Source: a virus
Reading direction: 5' to 3' (one strand)
Virus record (IMG/VR): IMGVR_UViG_3300008110_000174
Location: 1 to 36,674 of that record
Length of the DNA stretch: 36,674 nucleotides
Shown: positions 17,671-26,900 of the stretch, in pieces
Layout: each line of letters begins with the position of its first letter
Numbering within the stretch: the first letter of the stretch is position 1
Notes under the pieces: generated by a model
Database searches by the model: none
Told to the model about the DNA's origin: nothing
What the model saw: the letters and a program-made list of their open reading frames with translations, nothing else
Position numbers and translations under genes: made by a program

Positions 17671-18459
17671 GTGCCTGCTATTGACCATATAGTAGGGGGC
17701 ATACTACTAAAGCGTTGCTGTCTAAACTCATTATTCATTGTGATTAACCTCGAGTCATTAATTAGAACACGGGCCCCCACACTATTAGGTGCTCTGCCAC
17801 TATTAGATTGGTGGATAATACAATTACTCAGTAGTACTGATTACCCCGTCGTAGTTCTCAATAGGGATATACATTCTGTTAGAGTGCCCGCTCCCTACGA
17901 CATGATAGATAGTAGGGGTAATTTTATCATGCGCTCAGAATTAGATAGCTGGGGTCTAGAACCACTGCAGAGAGCCATCCTCTCTACTAAGGAGGAGGGC
18001 AGTATAAGCGCATACATACTACGGTCAGGCAGCTCCAGTACTATTATAATCTACACTGCATTCTCTCGAGACAATAGTCTAGATCAAGAGGTACAATTAG
18101 AGGTCCCGCAGAATATAACTGTAACGACTATCCGCTTCAATTCAACTGTGCTCTGGACACTACGCTATATAGAATCGCCACCCCGCTTAGAGGTACCAAT
18201 ACCAGACGAGTACATAGAGCTGGAGATAGACGCGGGCCCCTATATTATGAGTACCGTATCATCTATATATCTGAATCCATCACTACCAGTAAACACAATA
18301 TCGGGCCCTGCAGCAATACACATGATACCCCAAGGTGACGTATTCTATGTTGCTATAAATGAGGATCCTAATTTAGTCAAGGCCATACAACCTGACATAG
18401 ACATAACAGAATACACAGAGACTAAGAATATGTGTATGGAGGTGACACTTGGCGCGTAA
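17671..18459 (+). CDS. Unknown protein upstream of terminase, 262 aa
   Basis: GTG start at 17671 after the only sizeable gap (167 nt) in the virion operon; no good Shine-Dalgarno is visible. The protein has a hydrophobic N-terminal third (NSLFIVINLESLI, TLLGALPLLDWWII) and a beta-rich remainder. No motif recognised. Its end overlaps the terminase start by 11 nt, so it is coupled to terminase translation. Confidence 0.55.
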   Translation: MPAIDHIVGGILLKRCCLNSLFIVINLESLIRTRAPTLLGALPLLDWWIIQLLSSTDYPVVVLNRDIHSVRVPAPYDMIDSRGNFIMRSELDSWGLEPLQRAILSTKEEGSISAYILRSGSSSTIIIYTAFSRDNSLDQEVQLEVPQNITVTTIRFNSTVLWTLRYIESPPRLEVPIPDEYIELEIDAGPYIMSTVSSIYLNPSLPVNTISGPAAIHMIPQGDVFYVAINEDPNLVKAIQPDIDITEYTETKNMCMEVTLGA

Positions 18460-20227
18460 ACGTAAGCTGGATCCAATAGAACTATTCGATGAGTTAGTAT
18501 ATGAAGGCCTAGCTCAGGTTAGGACTGGTCACGTTATAGGTATAGTTGAATTTGCAGAGCAGTATCTACTGGCCCCCGGCGATACATTATTCCCGCCTCA
18601 GAGAGCTATACTGCGCGCTCTCTATAATGAGCCCCTACCAGGGGATGAGCTAGCTATACTACAACGATGGGCTGAGCAAGATGTAACCACCTGGGTACCA
18701 GACCGCTCCTACGTCAACATGGTACTAGAGTGCGGGCGACGAGGAGGTAAGAGTGTGCTAGCGAGTATATGCGTGCTCTATGAATTCTATTGCCTTATCA
18801 ACCTAGATAACCCAGCTAAGCACTATGGTCTCCTGAGTGGATCCCCTATAGCCATATTTGTTATAGCGCGGAGCGGGGCCCAGGTCAATGAGACACTATT
18901 CGGCGCAATCAGGGGCTACGCTAGCCAGAGCGCGTACTTCAAGGGGCTAGTGAACAGTGGTCAGATAGAGATACTCACGCAGGAGATACGTTGCCCGACT
19001 AAGAATATAGCCATCTACGCTAAACACACTAACTCGCAGTCCCTAGTAGGTTATTCTCTTAAGATGTTAGTTCTAGATGAGGCGGCCCGCTTCGAGTATA
19101 ACGAGCTAGGAGAATCGAAGGCAGATGATATATGGAGTAACGTAGCTAAGGGGCTGAGTACCTTCGGCGATAAAGGTAAGAAGATAGCCATTAGTTCTGC
19201 TTGGGGTGAGGGGGACTACATACAGAATCTCTATAAGGTAGCGACACGCGATGCGCGCATGGTGGCATTCCGCCTACGCACCTGGGATATCAATCTACGA
19301 CCAGAGGTCAGTGAGTATAACCTCAAGAATAGTGAGGACTACATACGCGATCCCGTAACAGCAGCTCTGGAGTATGAGGGCATACGCTCTAGTAGGCACG
19401 GCTCCTTCTTCCAGAAGGAGTATATAGAGGAGGCAGTTAAGGGTCTCTCTTGTCTGGATGCGCGTTCTATACCACTGGATATAACCAATGGGGATGATAC
19501 ACGCCATTACGTATCACTGCAGATAACTAGACTAGAGAGACTCAGTGAGGGCCGCTCCTATCTACACGTAGACTACGGGCTCAAGAAGGATAGTGCCGCT
19601 ATTGCCTTCGTAAGGAGCACTAAGCTAGAGGATGGTAGATGGGGTGTCATAGTAGATGGTCTGCTAGTGTGGAAGCCCTATAGTGATAGAGATGATAGGG
19701 GGAGGGGCATACAGCGTATAGTCTCCTACCTAGATATAGAGGAGAAGTTAGTGCAGATATGTCAGGCCCGCCATATTGGTCTCTGCTCATTTGACTCGTA
19801 CCAATCTCAGTCCACTATACAACGACTACACGCTCACGGCATACGCTCTACTGAGATGAGTACCACTAATACAGCGCAGCTGAGTTACTATAACCTAACG
19901 CGACAACTACTCAATGAGGGGCGCCTGATACTACCTCGCGATAGCACCTGGACGCATAGTCTGATGGCCGAGATGGGCGGTATATTACAACTGGCTAGTG
20001 GTAAGATAACTCACAACGAGCGGGCCAGTGGTAAGGACATAATAGATGCTGTAGTCAACGCTGTATTCAACTGCGTTAAGGAGGATAGCACTCTCATGGG
20101 ATTCAGTATAAGTTCTAGTGGCATCAAGAGTATCAGTAGCAAGACACTCAATAAGAATAGAGAACTAACTACAGCTCGCGGTAAGGGGTTACTACTAGCA
20201 GCGCGTAAGCGGCGCCCCTCAATCTAG
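18449..20227 (+). CDS. terL: Terminase large subunit (TerL)
   Basis: 592 aa, the usual TerL length. The ATPase domain has a Walker A-type loop GRRGGKS at residues 96-102, and a Walker B strand MLVLDEAAR at 206-214 with the catalytic Glu. The coupling-type strand IAISSAWGEGD is near 247-256. The RNase H-like nuclease domain shows acidic residues at expected places: D375 (YLHVDYG), D449 (LCSFDSY), and D530/D533 (GKDIIDAV). The enzyme pumps DNA into the prohead and cuts it. The TTG start at 18449 is supported by GGAGGTG six bases upstream; the gene overlaps its predecessor. No portal or capsid gene follows, which is unusual. Confidence 0.95.
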   Translation: MARKRKLDPIELFDELVYEGLAQVRTGHVIGIVEFAEQYLLAPGDTLFPPQRAILRALYNEPLPGDELAILQRWAEQDVTTWVPDRSYVNMVLECGRRGGKSVLASICVLYEFYCLINLDNPAKHYGLLSGSPIAIFVIARSGAQVNETLFGAIRGYASQSAYFKGLVNSGQIEILTQEIRCPTKNIAIYAKHTNSQSLVGYSLKMLVLDEAARFEYNELGESKADDIWSNVAKGLSTFGDKGKKIAISSAWGEGDYIQNLYKVATRDARMVAFRLRTWDINLRPEVSEYNLKNSEDYIRDPVTAALEYEGIRSSRHGSFFQKEYIEEAVKGLSCLDARSIPLDITNGDDTRHYVSLQITRLERLSEGRSYLHVDYGLKKDSAAIAFVRSTKLEDGRWGVIVDGLLVWKPYSDRDDRGRGIQRIVSYLDIEEKLVQICQARHIGLCSFDSYQSQSTIQRLHAHGIRSTEMSTTNTAQLSYYNLTRQLLNEGRLILPRDSTWTHSLMAEMGGILQLASGKITHNERASGKDIIDAVVNAVFNCVKEDSTLMGFSISSSGIKSISSKTLNKNRELTTARGKGLLLAARKRRPSI

Positions 20228-20300
20228 TCATGTCCACAATAGATAAGCCCATCTCATCCATGATGTATTAAAAGCTGTCCCCAGGCGCGCCATAACTATA

Positions 20301-20936
20301 ATGAAATTATCTCCAGTTGTATTTAAGTTCCAGGAATTATTCGGCTCGTGGCGATACTACCTGTATATCACGCCGCCGCGTTCTCTCCGTGGGGTCACGC
20401 CTGGCACCAGTCAGAGAATACATCTCCAGTCGACTATACCCCTACGCTTATTGCTGGCCCCCTGCGAGCCGGAGTATATACCGCTGGCCTACCCCCAGTA
20501 CAGCACGCCGCGAGCCAGCGAGGCACTCAGGCTAGAGAATGCCTATAGGATAGAGATCTGGAGATGGAGGCAACAATCTAAGGTACCAGGGCGCGTAGTC
20601 CTGGACTATCAGGAGTCATTAGTAGACACACGATACTGGTGGATAGGTATGTCTACCGGCCGCGAGCGTATAGAGGTAACACCAGTAAACAATATAATTA
20701 GTTTATTTGATTACCCCGATATACTGACAGGCATCATTGTTAAAAATGCACTGGGTGCTAGTGTAGATTACACCGTCAAGGACCAGAGCACTAGCCGAGC
20801 AGAGCGCTTCAAGGCAGAGATACAATTACCTAATAATGATCCCGTAGTAGTAGAATACGATACACCGGTAGTGCCGGTAGAGGTCTCCTATACAGATAAT
20901 ATAGAGGTCAATGAACAGTGGAATCGGATCTACTAA
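20301..20936 (+). CDS. Unknown protein, 211 aa
   Basis: It starts at ATG 20301, 73 nt after the terminase stop. It is basic and aromatic in the N-terminal half (SWRYYLYITPPRSLRG; RIEIWRWRQQ) and acidic and beta-rich in the C-terminal half (VVVEYDTPVVPVEVSY). The stop lies inside the start of the 2898-aa gene. No family recognised. Its position between terminase and the giant virion protein suggests a structural or connector role, but this is only context. Confidence 0.55.
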   Translation: MKLSPVVFKFQELFGSWRYYLYITPPRSLRGVTPGTSQRIHLQSTIPLRLLLAPCEPEYIPLAYPQYSTPRASEALRLENAYRIEIWRWRQQSKVPGRVVLDYQESLVDTRYWWIGMSTGRERIEVTPVNNIISLFDYPDILTGIIVKNALGASVDYTVKDQSTSRAERFKAEIQLPNNDPVVVEYDTPVVPVEVSYTDNIEVNEQWNRIY

Positions 20937-23900
20937 AACAAATAGAGGAGGCAGGTAAATACCCATCGGCTGGTGTTGGTTCACTAGGAGACTACCCTAG
21001 TCGATTCGGCGTGTCATCTCTTAGTGAGACTCAGCGTTTTCTAAGAGATGCGCGCCCGAATACTCTACAAGCAGCCCTGTTTTCACACAATAGGTTCCAC
21101 TCAGATTTTACCCTAGAGTTATTACACGATACTTTTAATAAAGAGAGCTTCAGGACAATAGGCCAAGAGAGGCAAGATAAATTCTATCAGAGCATGAAGC
21201 CATATATAAAAATGGCAGAGGGTATATTTACTAATGAGATGGATTTATACGATAAGGTAGGTGGTACCGTCGTAGTTGACATGACTATATCTAAGAGAGA
21301 GTCACAGGCATTAAAGGCAGCATCTAGTAATCTAAACGTCATACCCTATATTGCTAATAAGGGTCAGGGCACTACGCTGATGCACTCTAAGCTCGAGTTG
21401 ATCACCAGAGAAGACGGCACCAATGTAGGTAGAGTACACACGGCTCCTTATATAACAGAGTACGGAACTAATGCCCTTGAGGTAGGAGCGGTAGTATCAG
21501 GTATCGCAGGAGCCGGCGCTATAATATCAGGCAGGGCCCCGCGACTAGGTATAGTAGGGGCTATAGCCGCTCCTCTACTCATGGGTGCTGGCGTAATGCT
21601 CAGGAATACTAATAGTAGTCTTCTTGACATAGGCCTTAAGTCTGATAAAAAGGACATATTCTACGAAACCAGTAACCCTAAGTTTGTTGCTGAACTCCGC
21701 ACTTATATGCGTTCCTTAGCAGGCGGCAGGGAGCTAGATACTTCTAGCAATAGATTCATATTAGGTGAGTCAGAAGCTATATTAGCCATGACCCGCGACG
21801 CGCAGAGGGCCAATGGCATAGTACTGAGCCCAGCAAGCTGGAGCCTAGCTCAAGCAAGAGATGATAGTGGAAGTATTATCAGTCGAGATAATAATTTAGA
21901 TAGGACTCACTACGCCAGACTAGAGAACTTCGAGAACACTATAGTAGAGCGGGCGCCCGACATACCAATATTAATGGCTACTAGTGGCCGGGTAGATTCC
22001 AGTATACGTAATCGTCTGCAGCAGGCCGGCGTTATAGTGGGCTCTAACGTAGGTACTCATTATAATAAACACCTATTCGAGAATATAGATGAGGAGGGCA
22101 CTGATGTACTCTATATGGGCACTCGACGCCTCAGTGCTCAGCACAATAGGGAGATCATGATACGGTTGACTAGCGGGGATGACCCCGCTGCCTTCGCGTA
22201 TTATAAGGGCATGTTATTGTCTGATAATAAGTTCAACGTCTCCGATATAGCGATGACGCAGATGGGTTATACCAATAAGTCATTTATACGTGCTACTACT
22301 GGTACTACTATATCTCAACTACCCAGCTTCCTGGGAGCCTCTCATTTCTATGAGGTGGCCATCAATAACGCAGCCCGCGCTCGAGTAAGCGGACACCTAG
22401 ACTGGAGAGAATCATTAGAGTCTTATACCAATAGGCCGGGCATAGCCGCACAGAACTACCTAGCGCGCGCTGCGCTAAGTGGGACCCCCAGTGCTGTACC
22501 AGACCAGGTCCGCGATTACGATAGAGCTCTATTAGCGCCAGGCCTAGGCTCTCTCATTAATGAATACACTATCATGGCTGGCTTCGGCAGGCTATATAAG
22601 GATGAGGTGGGGGCCCTACCTAGTATAACGGGGGCCTTCGGTGCAGTACTAGATAGAACACTGACATACTACGGCACATTCTTCGACTACGATGAGACGC
22701 GCGATAGTATGGTACCGGTGGCTGGTGTATACGAGAATGCGCTTACATTTGCTAGTAGCTTCGTAATGACTACAGCGGCCAGTATGGGACTATACTTCAG
22801 TGTAGGTATACCCCTAGGTTACATAACTGCAGAACTAAATAAGTCGATGGTCCAGGGCACTATCGATAGCGCTGTACAGAAGACAAAAGGAAAAAGATAT
22901 CCTCAGCACACACCTATACTAGACTTTTCTCCCATCGATAATTTCGAGTTAGCTAAATACATGCAGGAAGTTCAGGGGCTTAGCGGAGGCACCCTCGACA
23001 ATTATTACACTAATCGTATAAATACACTGCCCGCTCTCAATAACCTATTTTATAGAGAGAGGGGGTCCACCTTCTTCGAGTATATAACTAAGCCCTTCAT
23101 ACTAGATGTCATGAATCCCTATGAGAGAGGGAGTGCAGAGGACATTAAGTTAAGGCGCTCTGCGGATGCCTTCCATGATTCATTGCGGCGTCCTATTGGT
23201 CTAGAGGCCACTTTTGAAGAGAGGTATAACCAAGTCTCGGGTAAGATGGAGCCATTCCTAGTGTCGCTCAGGGCCACTAACATAGGCTTCGAGAGACAAC
23301 GAGAATTAGCAATACTAATTGACGAGGTAGGGGCTAGTCTACCTGCTGCACCCTGGCGCTGGGGATGGGGGGTGGGTAAGGAAGACAGCCGCTCCTTTGT
23401 GAGTATGGCAGAGGTATTCAGCTTTAGTGAGATGGCAGAATCCTTCCATAGAATCTTAGGTACTGGAAGCCAGAGCCTCAACTACATAGTCAGTAGTAGC
23501 GAGAATAACACTAGAGGTATGAAGGGTCTCCTCATGCGAGGAGGGGCTATGCTGGGGGGAGTGATGCGTTCTACTAAGGCGCGCCTCCAGGGCAATAACT
23601 TATTTATGGGTATAGGGCCCATAGCAACTACTAATCTAGCTGCAGAGTATAAGAAACTCATGAAGTTAGAGAGACAGATGTTAGTAGAGAACCTACTGAC
23701 ATGGGAGGTAGGCATTAATGGACAAGGTAGTCGTCAGATAGGTAATGTACAAACTAGCGAGCAGCGCCAGTTAGTTGCTAAGTTTGTAGATCAGTTGATA
23801 GTCTACAATCAGGCCATACAGAGTAGTCCTCACTATCAGCAGGCAGTACAACGAGCAGCGGGGGCCACGGCAGCTCAAGAGGATCTATTCAGGTTAATAT

Positions 23901-26900
23901 CAGGGCGTAATAGTCGCTTCCTAACCTCATCGTTCTTCCGCAATAAGGGTGTTATAGGTGCCTCTGTATTAGCTCTTATGAACGTACAGACTGGCCTAGC
24001 TAATATACTAGATGCCAGTGGGCCTAGCTTCCTGCGTTCTATTAACCTGCAGTTCGGTGCTGTCGACGTAGAGGAGGTGCGCTACAATAACCGCAATCTA
24101 ATACTCGAGGGGCCCGTCATGGGGGCTGCCTATACGGCATTAGCAGTAGCCGGGGGTTATGTAGGTAGTGAGGTATTTGGCAGTATGGCTATTAACCGGT
24201 ATAGTCTCAGCGATGAGTTGTATGCCAATGGTATCAGTCGTCTAATATCCGCAGAGGCGGAGGAGGTACTGAAGCGAGGCACTCTAGTCAAGAAGGGTAA
24301 TAGATTCATGACGTGGGGTCTAACTACAGCAGCGCTACTATGGGCCCCCCGCGTCATCACTGGTGTAGGTAACTTTATAATGAATACCTTCAACCGTATG
24401 ACAGGGCAAGAGGGGCAGGTACTAGACGAGAACTACGCAACAGTAGGTAGTCTCCAGGCATGGAAACAATCAGTACTCAATAGGGTTAATACAGGCACGC
24501 TAGTTGGCAATAGAACTGAGAGGACTCTAGAGGCATGGTCTGCATTCGTAGCAGGACGCATTAGTGCCCACACACCGGTAGCAGCTATAAGTCGACGGGC
24601 CAAAACTATAGAGGTCTACGCGAGCCAGGCCCCCACGTCCTACATACAGTTCTTCATAGCGGAGTCACGGCGCCGTGGTTCTGAGATAGATAAAGGCGTA
24701 TACAGTTATAGTATGGGGGTACAATCAGCACCTGTACTGGGTATCTCTATGAGCGTGTCAGCCCCCCTAGCCTTCGACGCTAATAAGCCCTTCGCTGAGG
24801 CCTTCATATATAACCAGGAGAAGGATAACGTTATCAATTACATACAGAGCGCTGGTAATGTATCATTAGCAGTATCGTTAACGGCGGGTCTAGTTAGTCT
24901 GTCTGCTCTGTTACCAGAGTACGCGCGCTCTAAGATACTACGCGATCCAACGATAGGTGCGGGTGCGAAGGATCTCAGCAATAAGATGACTAACTTAGCA
25001 GTACTAGTAGATGACTGGGGCGGCCGGGCTATGAATATACCCATAGCAGGTGCACGAACTGCGGTTGGTTCCTTCTGGCATTACTCAGGTAAGGTAATAG
25101 ACACAATGGCGGGGTTTAGTTACGGGGCACTACAAGGATTCGATAAGCTAGATAGAAGACTAGCTAAGGTCATAGCTCTGAGTAACTTTATTGTACCGCC
25201 TGTGCTAGGCGCACTATTTGGACTAACGGGCACGAGTCCTCTAACAAGTTCTCTACTTGTAGGTACTTCTCTGGCCTTTGCATATTCCTTCGCTATGAAG
25301 CACGATCCATGGCGTAAGAATGTAGCGGCGCTACAATCTCGTGTAGCGAGAGTAACAGGTATGAATGATATTAGTATAAGCCGCGGTATGCATACGGGTC
25401 TACGCAGATGGCGGGCCTATCGCATGCCACTACTTCTTGGCACTACAGCAGCCCTATTCCAGACTAAGACTGGGTGGAACATAAGTGAGGGCATGGACGA
25501 CAATGTCATGACTCGACTAGCTACAGTGGGGCTCTATGCCGGCGTAAACGCTATGGCAGTAGTAGAACTAGCAGACCTCGGGCTAGACCCAGGCGCTACT
25601 ATAGAGCGGTATCGTAGAATGAGGGCCAAGGTAGGTAAGATGCACCCACTGAACCCACTAGGTATGTGGCGGCGGCTACGTCTAGCCTCTCTTGAGAGAG
25701 ACATACGGTCTGATTTCAATACTGTAGAGACCTACCTATCAGACTACCGTAATAATCGACGGGGCTATCATAGCTTCGATTTACTAGATGAACACCTGAA
25801 GACACAGCATGGCAAAGCATACCATGATGCTATGAATGAACACGGCCGGCGTCCATCTAACTTCCAGGTACGGGACATTATAGACGAGGCAGGTAACTAT
25901 AGACTAACAGATTACGGTGAGAACCTACGCACCCTAGTAGATAGCCGGGACTACCTCAAGTATAGAAACGCCAGAATACTGGGGCCCGGCGGTAATAGGC
26001 TATTACGTTCTGCAGCGGCACTAGGTACCGTGAACATAGCCGCTACTGCTCTTCTATTAGGTGTAGGTGCTATATTATCTGGCTCAGGTAATCAGGAGGA
26101 AGCAACAGCGGGCTTCTATAATGCTATGGATGGCACGCCGCTGGAGTTCGTATCTAATGCATTCCGTCTAGTCACACGACGGGATATAGCTGTGGCACCG
26201 GATCCTCTGGAGCCTCTGATTGTAATGGCAGATGGCGCCTATAAGCGTAAGCGCGGCGTGCGCTTAATCAACCCCATAGAGAGCAACGTAGGGCGTATGA
26301 GTACTGCAATAGATAACCTACGCAGCAGCTTTGTATTAAATGCCAGTAACCCATTCATGAGTGTCCTAGTATTCGGTACTAGTGTGCGAGAGGGAGAGCT
26401 AGGCTCGCGTCAGACCTTCTACATGCAGCTACAGTCTACTAACCAGGACATCAGTACGGCAGTATATTCTACAGCGCCAGCCTATATGTTCAAGATGGTC
26501 AAGGCAGGGGCCATGGGCCAGCTATACGCGCGCGACTACCGTAAGGCTAATATAACTGATGCCTCGATGAATGACTTATCAAAGGATCAGCGCAAGTTTA
26601 TGGCCATCAGCGTAGTCAGTCTAACAGCACGATTAGACCCACTGACTGATAAGAACCGCCGGCGCGTAACTAGCCCATTCAATAGAGCCAGCCTGGCCCT
26701 CTATAGAGCGGATCCGTTGATGAACATAGCGTTGAGTAGTCGCCTGCAGGTAATACGCAACTTCGCATATCAGCGGCCCGAGTCACTAGTATCTGAGATG
26801 ACTAATCTAGGTAATCCTGATGGTATGAATCCCCGGGATAGTAAGAAACCCAAGTCATATCTAGACACGCTAATTGCATCGTTGAGTAAGGGAGACATGC

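Noticed and set aside
20317-20548. Two short plus-strand frames inside the 211-aa gene
   Set aside because: Arg/Pro-rich out-of-frame readings with no ribosome site.
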